Origin: Actinopolyspora lacussalsi subsp. righensis
GTDB lineage: Bacteria; Actinomycetota; Actinomycetes; Mycobacteriales; Pseudonocardiaceae
Direction of reading: 5' to 3'
NCBI RefSeq assembly: GCF_900116555.1
Contig: NZ_FPAT01000002.1
Coordinates: 62,001 to 126,000, forward strand
DNA: 64,000 nucleotides
The position numbers and the translations under genes are program-made. Below are positions 23,824 through 31,239 of this stretch, one piece after another (the stretch's first letter is position 1; each line of letters starts with the position of its first letter). Under the pieces are notes generated by a model. It had not been told where the DNA came from and did no database searches. It saw only the letters and a program-made list of their open reading frames with translations.

Positions 23824-24660
23824 ATGAACTACCTGTCCCGCATCCGAATCAACCCGCTGCGCTCGGGCAGCCGTGACCTACTCGGCAATCCCCGCAGGCT
23901 GCACGGGGCGGTCATGGGCGGACTGGCGGACGATCCGGAACAACAACGCCCGCTGTGGCGGCTGGACAGCGACAACCCGCACCGACCGAAGCTGCTGGTG
24001 CTCTCCGAGTCCAAACCGGACTGGACGCACCTGGTCGAGCAGGCCGGTTGGCCGCACGCCGAAGGCGAGCACTACGAGCTGCGCGAGTACGAACCGCTGC
24101 TGAACCGACTGGGAGTGGGGGAGGAGTTCACCTTCCGCGTGACCGCGAATCCGGTGCGGAACATGGTCGAGGTCGCGAGTCCGACCAAGCCGAACGATTC
24201 GGGGAAAGGTTCGCGCGGGCGCTCGCCGCGGACGGCTCACCGTACCGCCGAGGCCCAGCTGGATTGGTTCCTGCAACGCACCGAGAAGTGGGGGTTCTCG
24301 GTGCCGGGAGCTTCGTCCGGAACGGGCGCGACCGAACACCCCAGTGTCGCGGCCACCGCTGATTCCACCGACGCGACCGGCGGCGCCGTGACGGCCGATC
24401 CTGCCTGTGCTGGTACTGTCGAGGCGCTGGAGTCCGGGGGAAACGTGCGGATCACCGCACGTGAAAGGCACTCCTTCGCCAAGAAGCGGGGTTCGAAACC
24501 AGTGGTGCTGCACACCGCGACATTCGAGGGGCGGTTACGAGTGACCTCGGTGGAGCTGCTGCGACGGGCGCTGCTGCACGGCATCGGTCCGGCCAAGGCC
24601 TACGGTTGCGGGTTGCTCACGCTCGCGCCGTTACCGGAACACTCGATGCTGGATGGCTGA
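23824..24660 (+). CDS. cas6e: Orphan Cas6e/CasE (type I-E CRISPR RNA endoribonuclease)
   Basis: 278 residues. The Cas6e N-terminus (MNYLSRIRINPLRSGSRDLL) leads to NPRRLHGAVMGGL with the conserved histidine (H27), then a first RAMP domain (EFTFRVTANPVRNM). The C-terminus has FEGRLRVTSVELLRRALLHGIGPAKAYGCGLLTLAPL, the Cas6e glycine-rich loop. A low-complexity Ala/Thr/Gly linker (around residues 155-205) is longer than usual. Cas6e processes type I-E pre-crRNA, but no cas3, cse1, cse2, cas7, cas5, cas1 or cas2 gene and no array are in this window. Its stop codon abuts a convergent hypothetical gene. It is either a relic of a lost locus or a trans-acting nuclease serving an array elsewhere. Confidence 0.85.
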   Translation: MNYLSRIRINPLRSGSRDLLGNPRRLHGAVMGGLADDPEQQRPLWRLDSDNPHRPKLLVLSESKPDWTHLVEQAGWPHAEGEHYELREYEPLLNRLGVGEEFTFRVTANPVRNMVEVASPTKPNDSGKGSRGRSPRTAHRTAEAQLDWFLQRTEKWGFSVPGASSGTGATEHPSVAATADSTDATGGAVTADPACAGTVEALESGGNVRITARERHSFAKKRGSKPVVLHTATFEGRLRVTSVELLRRALLHGIGPAKAYGCGLLTLAPLPEHSMLDG

Positions 24661-24981
24661 CTACGTGCCACCGGAAGGGACATACTCCGCAGAGCCGACG
24701 AACTCGCCGCACCACGCCTGACGACACGCAGCTGGTGCTCCGCCACCGCCGGGCCGCTTGAACGAGCCGAACGGCGCACGGTGAAGCAGCTTAATGACCG
24801 CTTCTACCGGTGCGCCCGGTGCGCGAGGTGGCGTCGCCGGGTCGGTTATCGCGGCCAGTCGTAAACGACCCGCGACAATGCCGTACTTCGCGCGATCGGG
24901 CGTCTCAACCCCGCTGCCGTGCTCAGCCGAGTCCGAACGCGATGCCGACTCGTCCGTGCCGGCGACGCCGCGCTTGTCCAT
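24661..24981 (-). CDS. Hypothetical protein downstream of ESX-substrate genes
   Basis: 106 residues, not recognised. It has an acidic N-terminus (TDESASRSDSAEHGSG), a basic middle (AAITDPATPPRAPGAPVEAVIKLLHRAPFG) and a C-terminus ending EYVPSGGT, with no membrane segment. Codon use is reasonably genome-like. It lies 14 bases after the stop of the gene at 24996 on the same strand, fitting an operon of three with the WXG-type protein. Its stop directly abuts the cas6e stop. It could be a spurious ORF. Confidence 0.45.
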   Translation of the reverse strand: MDKRGVAGTDESASRSDSAEHGSGVETPDRAKYGIVAGRLRLAAITDPATPPRAPGAPVEAVIKLLHRAPFGSFKRPGGGGAPAACRQAWCGEFVGSAEYVPSGGT

Positions 24982-24995
24982 CACGGCGATCAGCT

Positions 24996-25319
24996 TCAGA
25001 CCAGGAACGTCTCAGGGGGCCCGTCCTCCTCGTCCTCCTCGTCGGAACGGTCGACCACCTTTTCCTCGGGTTTCTGCTCCGGTGGTTCCAGGAGGGAAGT
25101 CTCGTTGTCCAGGAACTCCTGCTCGGTCAAGGAGTTCATCTTGTCAACGACTTCCTGGAAGAAATCCGCGTACCCCGGGTTCCGGGCCAGCTCGCCGAAG
25201 GTGTGCGAACCGGTCTCGACGGCTTCGCCGATCTCGCGCAGTTCGTCGCGATTCGATTTTCGCAGCTCCCGGGCGATATCCCTGAGTACTTCGGTTTCAC
25301 TCTGCGGATTTTCGCTCAT
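24996..25319 (-). CDS. Small acidic protein encoded beside the WXG-type substrate
   Basis: 107 residues. It is helical and charged (EVLRDIARELRKSNRDELREIGEAVE, then YADFFQEVVDKMNSL) and ends in an acidic tail (DRSDEEDEEDGPPETFLV). No domain is recognised. It starts 25 bases after the stop of the 358-residue WXG-type gene with the same orientation, so it is probably co-expressed and may act as a partner or chaperone. That role is inferred only from position. Confidence 0.7.
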   Translation of the reverse strand: MSENPQSETEVLRDIARELRKSNRDELREIGEAVETGSHTFGELARNPGYADFFQEVVDKMNSLTEQEFLDNETSLLEPPEQKPEEKVVDRSDEEDEEDGPPETFLV

Positions 25320-25344
25320 GATGATCCTAACATTTCTCTCGTAG

Positions 25345-26421
25345 TTACAGTTCGTCGTACTTTTTCAGCACAGGGGGAACACTGTCGGGTGATTTCGGTT
25401 TCTCGAACTCCGCGCCGATGCTTTCCAGATCGGCGCTGATCGTGTTGATGGTGTTTTGCAGAAGGGATATCAGTCCCATTATGTCGTTCGTTTTCTCGGT
25501 GAAGAGTTCTATCCCGTTTTTTATTCCCTGCCCCGCCGCCTTGGCCAGGCCGAATCCGCTCGCCATGTCGGTGATGCTGCGGACCAGCGGTTCCAGCTCC
25601 TTGTGGGTGTCGTACGTTTTTTGGGCGGCTTCCTCGTACTTGTCGGCGAGCTTGCGCAGCACGTCCGCGGTGCCGTCCTTGATCTCGTTGGCTCCCCGGT
25701 GCAGGGCGACGTTGCAGGCGGCGTAGGCATTGCCGGACCACCCCTGTTCGAGCTGGTCGACGTGATCCCCCAGGTTGTACGCCATCTTGTCGACGCCGTC
25801 GGCCAGGTTCCGGAACGCCTTGCCGCATTTGGCGATCTTGTCCCAGTCACCGGCCAGCTTCTTTCCCAGTGATTCGGTCGGATACCACCCGCAGAGCTCG
25901 CAGATGGACTGTATCGCGTAGCTGATGCTGAAGAGGTCCAGCACTCCGGGCGGGTCCATGGGTTCGCGGAAACTGTCCGACCCGGTGAGTTCGACGTCCT
26001 CGAAGCTGCTTCGGGGGTTGTGGTTCGCGCGGAACGGATCGGATGAAGTGCCGGTCGCGGGGTCCTCCTCCTCGGCTTCTCGGCGTTCGCTCATCATTTC
26101 ACTGTCGGCGGAAAAATAATCCTCCAGTTCGCGAAGTTTGTTCCCGTTTTCTTCGTCGTCTTTCTTGTAAAGTCGAAACGTGTCGGCGAGGTTGTCGGAG
26201 ATCGTGGTGCGGAAATACTTGTTGAGCGTGTCCATCTGATCGGTCACCTTGGTGGTGATGTCGGCGTGCGCGCCGGACAGCAGGTTGATCACGCCCTGGT
26301 CGTAGAACGGCATCGCCGTGTACTCCGATACGTACACGCTCCCCTTCTGGGCGTCGTCCCCCAGCTCCTCCAGCGCCTTGAAAATCTTGCCAGCCGTATC
26401 TCCGTCGAATTCGAAGGACAT
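25345..26421 (-). CDS. WXG-motif type VII (ESX) secretion substrate-like protein
   Basis: 358 residues, mostly helical and without a signal peptide. A W-x-G turn (LEQGWSGNAYAACNVAL, residues 224-240) lies between two predicted helices, the hallmark of WXG100/LXG-type ESX substrates, preceded by ADGVDKMAYNLGDHVDQ. The N-terminal ~100 residues form another helical bundle (DDAQKGSVYVSEYTAMPFY). The C-terminal helices run through DIMGLISLLQNTINTISADLES. The protein has no obvious toxin domain. The downstream small acidic gene may be a partner. No EccC/EccB/EccD secretion gene is in the window. Confidence 0.75.
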   Translation of the reverse strand: MSFEFDGDTAGKIFKALEELGDDAQKGSVYVSEYTAMPFYDQGVINLLSGAHADITTKVTDQMDTLNKYFRTTISDNLADTFRLYKKDDEENGNKLRELEDYFSADSEMMSERREAEEEDPATGTSSDPFRANHNPRSSFEDVELTGSDSFREPMDPPGVLDLFSISYAIQSICELCGWYPTESLGKKLAGDWDKIAKCGKAFRNLADGVDKMAYNLGDHVDQLEQGWSGNAYAACNVALHRGANEIKDGTADVLRKLADKYEEAAQKTYDTHKELEPLVRSITDMASGFGLAKAAGQGIKNGIELFTEKTNDIMGLISLLQNTINTISADLESIGAEFEKPKSPDSVPPVLKKYDEL

Positions 26422-26856
26422 GGCACGGGGCTCCTGTCGTCGTCAGTCAGCGTCGGCCTTCCTGAGACGCCGCACAGCGCTTGTCGGTTCCCCTCAATGG
26501 CCACGCCTGTGGGGTGTCCGGAGTGGTCGCGTTGAGCAGGAAGCACGGACCTGCTGGTGGCACCGTCTAAGCGCCCACGCCTCGGGTCGACACACCCCCA
26601 GCGGCTTCCCGGCGCCTCGCCGGTACGTCGAACAGGAGGTGGCCGCCGCGACCAGCTCTCCGGCCGGATCGGAACGATCCGGCGATCCCGCGTTCCGAGG
26701 TTCGTGTTTTATCCGAATCGGAGTGCCGCTGACCGGCGCACGAATCCGGTCGCCGTTTCGGGAACGACGGTCGAGGGTGGTAGCGCACAGGAGTGGGCCG
26801 ATGCTCGAGCCGTCCCCTGTCCGGTTGCGGGAGGGGAACTCGTAGCTGTGCCTTGC
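26422..26856. other. Intergenic region upstream of WXG-type gene
   Basis: A 435-base region without a supported gene. It holds the inverted repeat CCGGATCG-GAA-CGATCCGG (26664-26682). The right end (26810-26856) is a diverged copy of sequence also found at 27155-27204, part of the DUF397 duplication. Confidence 0.45.
26664..26682. promoter_or_regulatory. Inverted repeat CCGGATCG-N3-CGATCCGG
   Basis: Perfect 8-bp arms with a 3-base centre, 243 bases upstream of the WXG-type gene and 175 bases downstream of the DUF397 stop. It may be an operator or a terminator stem without U-tract for the DUF397 gene. Confidence 0.4.
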
Positions 26857-27054
26857 TCAGCCGAAGTGGTCGGCCTTCAGTGCTTGCAGGAAGGTTCGCC
26901 ACTGATGGTGGGTGGTGGTGATGTGTCCGGCTGTGCGGTCTTTGCTGTCGCGGACGGCGGCGCCGTCGGTGGTGCGGCCGACCTCGACGCACGTGCTCGT
27001 GTTGGCGCTGTAGCTGGACTTCCGCCAGTCGTGGGGCTCATGTGATGCGTTCAT
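26857..27054 (-). CDS. DUF397 domain protein, copy 1
   Basis: 65 residues: DWRKSSYSANTSTCVEVGRT followed by AAVRDSKDRTAGHITTTHHQWRTFL, the complete DUF397 fold (BldB-related family). It is the second member of a tandem pair; the downstream two thirds are almost base-for-base identical to copy 2. DUF397 proteins are usually encoded next to WhiJ-like HTH regulators and modulate them in Streptomyces development and antibiotic control. Confidence 0.9.
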   Translation of the reverse strand: MNASHEPHDWRKSSYSANTSTCVEVGRTTDGAAVRDSKDRTAGHITTTHHQWRTFLQALKADHFG

Positions 27055-27203
27055 CGGTGGGGCTCCGGGGCGTCGAGGTCGCTGGCGAGCTTGAGTCTCG
27101 CGCCGGGAGTGGGGAGTTCGCCACGTCTGAACGGGTGGTTTCAGCGGCCGGAACGGCACCCCTGTCCGATTACAGGGATGCCGCGCTCGTGGCTGTGCTT
27201 CGC

Positions 27204-27401
27204 TCAGTCGAAGTGGTCGGTCTTCAGTGCTTGCAGGAAGGTTCGCCACTGGTGGTGGGTGGTGGTGATGTGTCCGGCTGTGCGGTCTTTGCTGTCGCGG
27301 ACGGCGGCGCCGTCGGTGGTGCGGCCGACCTCGACGCAGTTCGTCTGCGTGCTGCTCCGGCTCGACTTACGCCAGTTGACTGGCTCCTGGGACATGCTCA
27401 T
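27204..27401 (-). CDS. DUF397 domain protein, copy 2
   Basis: 65 residues: NWRKSSRSSTQTNCVEVGRT followed by the same DRTAGHITTTHHQWRTFLQAL tail as copy 1. Its ATG overlaps the stop of the WhiJ-like regulator gene (ATGA at 27398-27401), so translation is coupled to it. By analogy with Streptomyces WhiJ/BldB-type pairs, it probably binds or antagonises the regulator. The N-terminal third differs from copy 1, which may give different partner specificity. Confidence 0.9.
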   Translation of the reverse strand: MSMSQEPVNWRKSSRSSTQTNCVEVGRTTDGAAVRDSKDRTAGHITTTHHQWRTFLQALKTDHFD

Positions 27402-28249
27402 ACTGATTTCTCCAGCTCTGTTATGACGTTTGCGATGAGCGCGGTGGACTCCGCTGCCGTCATCGAAACCTCTTTCACCTTATCCACGGCAGTGCGGTAT
27501 GCCGCTATGTCGTCGGCTTCGTGGAAGAAAAGCGCCGCACGCCTGTTCTCCAGGTGCACGATCGGTGAGTCGGCGTCGAAGTCGATCAGCACGAACGGAC
27601 CTTCCAGCGCTGGGGTCCAACCCGCGGAAGCCGGCACGATACGCAGATCGACGTTGGGCATCTCAGTAGCACTCATTAGGTACTTGAGCTGGTCGAGAAC
27701 GACCTCGCTGCCACCTATCTCTTGATGAAGAGCAGCTTCGCCGATCAGCGCCAGGAAGCGCGCTGGATTTCGCCTTGTGAGTGCTTCACGGCGTCCAACA
27801 CGTACCACTACGCGAGTTTCAACTTCCGACTGTGGGACTTCGCCTGCGATCATGATGGCTCTGGCGTAATCAGCTGTTTGCAGCAGACCAGGTATCAGCA
27901 GTGGAGACACATCGGTGATGTGGCTGGCGTTGCGTTCGAAGTCGATCAACGCCGCCATCTGTCGCTCACGGTCGCCACTTCGTACTGAGAGCCACTGTGG
28001 ATCGTCGGTTCCACGGGCCATTTCCAGCAGTTCAGAGCGTTCTCTGCCGTTTACGCCCGTAGCGGCGAGTATCGAAGCTACGTCTTCCGTTTCCGGTGAG
28101 CGCGTGCCGGTTTCCCAACGGGAAATAGCGCTGTGGGAGAGCTCAAGTTGGTCCGCCAGTCCTCGAACCGTGTAGCCAGCAGCTTTGCGTGCCTCTCTGA
28201 GACGAGTGCCCAGTGCTTTGGCCTTTGGCGTGCCGTTGGTGCCAGCCAT
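27398..28249 (-). CDS. WhiJ-like XRE-family regulator with DUF5753 domain
   Basis: 283 residues. The N-terminal HTH_31-type helix-turn-helix (ALGTRLREARKAAGYTVRGLADQLELSHSAISRWETGTR) precedes a ~190-residue DUF5753 domain (from about DVSPLLIPGLLQTADYARAI; also FVLIDFDADSPIVHLENRRAALFF). This is the classical WhiJ-type architecture, which works with DUF397 partners. Its start is GTG/ATG near 28249, where family homology begins. The gene is divergent from a three-gene small-ORF operon across a 138-base region with several operator-like repeats. Confidence 0.92.
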   Translation of the reverse strand: MAGTNGTPKAKALGTRLREARKAAGYTVRGLADQLELSHSAISRWETGTRSPETEDVASILAATGVNGRERSELLEMARGTDDPQWLSVRSGDRERQMAALIDFERNASHITDVSPLLIPGLLQTADYARAIMIAGEVPQSEVETRVVVRVGRREALTRRNPARFLALIGEAALHQEIGGSEVVLDQLKYLMSATEMPNVDLRIVPASAGWTPALEGPFVLIDFDADSPIVHLENRRAALFFHEADDIAAYRTAVDKVKEVSMTAAESTALIANVITELEKSV

Positions 28250-28281
28250 GCACCACATCCTAGGTGAATGTGCGGTGCCTA

Positions 28282-28353
28282 CAGGTATCACCTGATCGAG
28301 GCATTGATCGTTTGGTGACAAGGTGACAAATTTTGGAACCAGTGGCACCAAAA
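28282..28353. promoter_or_regulatory. Operator cluster in WhiJ-like divergent promoter region
   Basis: Three short elements lie here: the inverted repeat CAGGT-ATC-ACCTG (28282-28294); a direct tandem GGTGACAA twice (28314-28329); and TTTTGG (28331-28336) inverted to CCAAAA (28348-28353). The location between divergent genes suggests binding by the WhiJ-like protein, which would then control both directions. This is inferred. Confidence 0.45.
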
Positions 28354-28387
28354 CGCCGCTTCGCTGATTCTGATTTTGGAGGCAACC

Positions 28388-28633
28388 ATGTCCCACCCCT
28401 TCACCTGGGTTCCCGCCGAGGAGCAGCGGCACGCGAGCAGGGATCCGGTGCCGCCGCCCGCCCTGGAGTTCCCGCCCGAGTTGACTGTCTCCGCGCTGTG
28501 TGGTCGGGAGGTGTTCACGGCCACCGGCGACATCCCCTGGTTGTGGCCGACCTGCCCGGACTGCGACCGCACCACCCGCGAACTGGTCGGTGCCCCGCCT
28601 CGCCATGACGCGGACGAAGGTGATGCGCGATGA
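28388..28633 (+). CDS. Small zinc-finger-like protein
   Basis: 81 residues. It contains SALCGREV and WPTCPDCDRTTRELVG, three cysteines in a C-x(n)-C-x2-C arrangement that suggests a zinc-binding fold. Similar proteins are often encoded beside WhiJ/DUF397 modules in actinomycetes. The ATG is preceded by GGAGG. It overlaps the next gene by four bases (ATGA). Confidence 0.75.
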   Translation: MSHPFTWVPAEEQRHASRDPVPPPALEFPPELTVSALCGREVFTATGDIPWLWPTCPDCDRTTRELVGAPPRHDADEGDAR

Positions 28634-28878
28634 GCAGTGACCACATCCGGTTGGCCGGGTTCCTGCGGCTCTGCCAGTGGCGTTGTGACGAGGCCGCCTT
28701 CGCGATGGGCGGCGGGCGCTTCGGCGCCGACCGCTGCCGCGAGCTCGCGGAGGAACTCTCCGAGACGGCGATCGCGCTGCGGCGCTACGCCGACTCGCAC
28801 GACAGCCCGCCGAAACCCGCGCTTCCCGAGGGGTGCGGAGCCGAAAACCGCATTGTCGAGGGCGATCCCGATGTCTGA
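28630..28878 (+). CDS. Small helical protein of the WhiJ-associated operon
   Basis: 82 residues with an alpha-helical core (FLRLCQWRCDEAAFAMGGGRF, then RCRELAEELSETAIALRRYADSH). No domain is recognised. The ATG overlaps the upstream stop, and the next ATG lies 8 bases before its own stop, so three genes form a tightly coupled operon divergent from the WhiJ-like regulator. Function is unknown. Confidence 0.7.
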   Translation: MSSDHIRLAGFLRLCQWRCDEAAFAMGGGRFGADRCRELAEELSETAIALRRYADSHDSPPKPALPEGCGAENRIVEGDPDV

Positions 28879-29494
28879 CCCGCTGCTCGTGCCGATCCTG
28901 CTGGTAGCGCTGGCGATGCTCCTGGCGCTCTGGCCGCAGCACCCCGAGCCCGCGCCGCGCCCGCACACCAGGCACGGCGGCGCCGGACCGGGCACGCTGA
29001 CGGTCCGACAACTGCAAGCCCAACTCGCCGGTGCCGCCGGTGATTCCAGTGGTGCCACTGGCACCGAGCTCCGGGCCGCAGCCACCGCGAGCGCGACTAC
29101 TGGTTCCAGCGGCCTCCCCGAATCCGGTGCTGTCGTGCCGACACAGTCGCGATCCGAACCCGAACCGATCCGCTGGCCCGAAACCGACCCCGACGAACAG
29201 CTCGAATCCCGCGTGAGTGTTCACCACGCGCTCCGGGATCGCGACGACGAATCCCACGCGGTCCCGGCGACATCGAATTCCCCGGCGACTCCGAACACCG
29301 AAGCCCTGGCCGCATGGCAAACGGCCTCCCGCCACACCACGCCGCGCGGCACCGCCGTTCGCCGCGCACCCGGCCCGCACCACCGCCACACTTCCCGGTG
29401 CCAACCGGCACCGACGACCGTGGGCGCCTTACCCGACTCCGATCCGAACCTGGCGCTGCTGGGCCGCGTCCTCGAAGGACTGCGCCGCCTCTGA
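28871..29494 (+). CDS. Single-span membrane protein with low-complexity tail
   Basis: 207 residues. A hydrophobic N-terminal helix (LLVPILLVALAMLLALWPQ) is followed by a long Pro/Ala/Thr/Ser-rich tail (to the stop), with one organised segment near the end (LPDSDPNLALLGRVLEGLRRL). Its ATG lies inside the end of the previous gene, giving an 8-base overlap. The tail is probably disordered. Function is unknown; it is inferred to belong to the WhiJ-linked operon. Confidence 0.65.
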   Translation: MSDPLLVPILLVALAMLLALWPQHPEPAPRPHTRHGGAGPGTLTVRQLQAQLAGAAGDSSGATGTELRAAATASATTGSSGLPESGAVVPTQSRSEPEPIRWPETDPDEQLESRVSVHHALRDRDDESHAVPATSNSPATPNTEALAAWQTASRHTTPRGTAVRRAPGPHHRHTSRCQPAPTTVGALPDSDPNLALLGRVLEGLRRL

Positions 29495-29818
29495 AGCCTC
29501 GCCCGTCTCGGCGGCGCCGCGCCGCCACTTCCGCACTCGGAACGGCCGCCGACCTCGGAACGGCAACCGAACCGCCCCGTTGACCACGGGCCACGGCGAC
29601 GATCCCCGACATTCCGCCGTGGACCCGTCCGCCGTCTCGCCTCGCGCGGCTCCCTCCCCCACTCGCCGTGCGGGGCGGGGCGGCTCCCCGTCAATTTCTC
29701 GCGAAATCGCCGCGTGACGAGCCCCGGCAGAGTCGACCGAACAGCCCCGAACGAGATGATCGGCTTGGTAGTGTCTTGCCGGCCGGGCTGCTGTGAATCA
29801 GGACAAGGGGAGTAGTCG
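29495..29818. other. Intergenic region with palindrome copy 3
   Basis: A 324-base GC-rich region without a supported gene. It contains the dispersed palindrome copy at 29692-29709 and then a lower-GC leader with the AAGGGGAG ribosome binding site of the next gene. Confidence 0.5.
29692..29709 (-). repeat. Dispersed palindrome copy 3
   Basis: CAATTTCTCGCGAAATCG: one substitution in the left arm (CGATTTC to CAATTTC). It has the same orientation as copy 1 and the right flank CCGCG. Intergenic. Confidence 0.8.
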
Positions 29819-30415
29819 TTGACATCTTTTGTACTGGTTTGGGTTCTTCCGGGGATTTTTGCGCTGATACCTATATTCGGCATGATCCTGTTGATCAGGG
29901 AGCGTTTCAGGCCGTTGGGGACGCGCATAGCCCGGCTGCGTGCTGATCTGGCTTCACGGGAAAAGAATGGTTCCTCCACGTTGCTGTCCGGATATTATCC
30001 AAAGATCTCGGACGAGATGATGCGTGACTTGGCCGAACACGAGGGGTTCGTCTTCCTGGGCAGTACTGGCAGGAACATGAACTTCCGGCGTCCGGTCGTC
30101 TCCGACGGAGAGCCGGGTGAGGTGCCGGATACCTGGAAGGGACGGATCGAACCACACGGTGGCATGGGGTCGGGCAAGCACCGGCGGTTGTTGCGGGAGT
30201 GGTTGGACGGGGCTTCCGTCGACGACTCCTCGCTGACGTTGCGTCGTGATCAGCTGGGTGCGTTGCCGAAGGCGGAGATTCTGGAGGTGGCGGCCGAGTA
30301 CGGTTGGTCGTTCGAGTCGGAGGAGATCACCGACACCGAGTGGCGACTGACCTTCCGCCCTGGCGCGACTGAGCATGAGCAGGACGAGAGGCGGTTGTTC
30401 GCCGATGACGGATGA
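29819..30415 (+). CDS. Membrane-anchored protein, family A
   Basis: 198 residues. One N-terminal hydrophobic helix (FVLVWVLPGIFALIPIFGMILLI) is followed by a cytosolic domain with ISDEMMRDLAEHEGFVFLG and a C-terminal hairpin-like segment LPKAEILEVAAEYGWSFES followed by EWRLTFRP. It is paralogous to the protein at 31240 in layout and motifs. The start is TTG with AAGGGGAG. The downstream gene overlaps by 11 bases. I do not recognise a named family. Confidence 0.7.
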   Translation: MTSFVLVWVLPGIFALIPIFGMILLIRERFRPLGTRIARLRADLASREKNGSSTLLSGYYPKISDEMMRDLAEHEGFVFLGSTGRNMNFRRPVVSDGEPGEVPDTWKGRIEPHGGMGSGKHRRLLREWLDGASVDDSSLTLRRDQLGALPKAEILEVAAEYGWSFESEEITDTEWRLTFRPGATEHEQDERRLFADDG

Positions 30416-31115
30416 CGCGGGAAGCCCCACCGAAGCGGAGTTCCTGCGCCGCCTCGAGAACGCGCGCATCAACCTCGCCGGTGTGGCCTATGTGGACATC
30501 CCCTACAGCGAGAAGAAGATCTCGCTGCGACACTACCGCGGTCTGGTGCGGGAGCGGGGGTGGCGGGTCACCGGTATGGAGCGCGGCGACGAAGGGACGT
30601 TCCGGCTCGTGCTCGAACGATCCGACTCCACTTCCGCCCCACACATCCTCGGCCCCACCTTCATCGAAGGGCCGAGCCTGGACGAGCTGCGCGGCAACGA
30701 GGCCGCCCTGCTGGAGGCCGAACGCGTGCGGCGGGAGACCGGAGTGGACGTGCTGTCCGAATCGGTGCTCGACGGCGTGCGCAGCGAGCACGTGCGGCTG
30801 CGTCGTCGCTATGCCAGATTGCTCTGGCTCACCTCGCTGCCCGCGCTGGTCGCGTTCGTCACGCTCATGCTCTCGCTGGTGGCGCTGGGCGACGGCAATC
30901 CCGAGGCGGCCGATACGCTGCTGCTCGTCTCGGCGGTCTCGGCGGTGGTCTTCGCGCTGTCACTCTGGCCGACGATCCGTGCCGCCAGAGCACGTACGGC
31001 GGTCGTGGCCGACTACAAGGCCGGTTACGAACGCGTCGTCGCGGCGGCGCTGGGCACCAACACCACACTGGGCAGTAGCACCACGATGGGCAGCAACACC
31101 ACGGAGCGAAGCTGA
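30405..31115 (+). CDS. Membrane protein related to flanking family A proteins
   Basis: 236 residues. The N-terminal ~60-residue segment (SLRHYRGLVRERGWRVTGMERG, then FRLVLERS) matches the C-terminal module of the flanking genes (AEYGWSFES...WRLTFRP). Two transmembrane helices follow (LLWLTSLPALVAFVTLMLSLVAL and ADTLLLVSAVSAVVFALSLW) and the C-terminus is Thr/Ser-rich. It overlaps the upstream gene by 11 bases, suggesting translational coupling. Function is unknown; the shared module suggests that these proteins contact a common ligand. Confidence 0.7.
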   Translation: MTDDAGSPTEAEFLRRLENARINLAGVAYVDIPYSEKKISLRHYRGLVRERGWRVTGMERGDEGTFRLVLERSDSTSAPHILGPTFIEGPSLDELRGNEAALLEAERVRRETGVDVLSESVLDGVRSEHVRLRRRYARLLWLTSLPALVAFVTLMLSLVALGDGNPEAADTLLLVSAVSAVVFALSLWPTIRAARARTAVVADYKAGYERVVAAALGTNTTLGSSTTMGSNTTERS

Positions 31116-31158
31116 ACCGCTTCCCACGTTCAGTACCTCGCGGCCAAGAGGCGGCCGT

Positions 31159-31176
31159 CGATTTCTCGCGAAATCG
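31159..31176 (-). repeat. Dispersed palindrome copy 4
   Basis: CGATTTCTCGCGAAATCG, a perfect copy flanked by GGCCGT on the left and CCGCGCGG on the right, in the gap between two related membrane-protein genes. Confidence 0.85.
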
Positions 31177-31239
31177 CCGCGCGGCTGGAAGGTGAGCGGA
31201 TGACCTCCTCCGCGACGGAGACAGCCGGAGGTGGATTAC

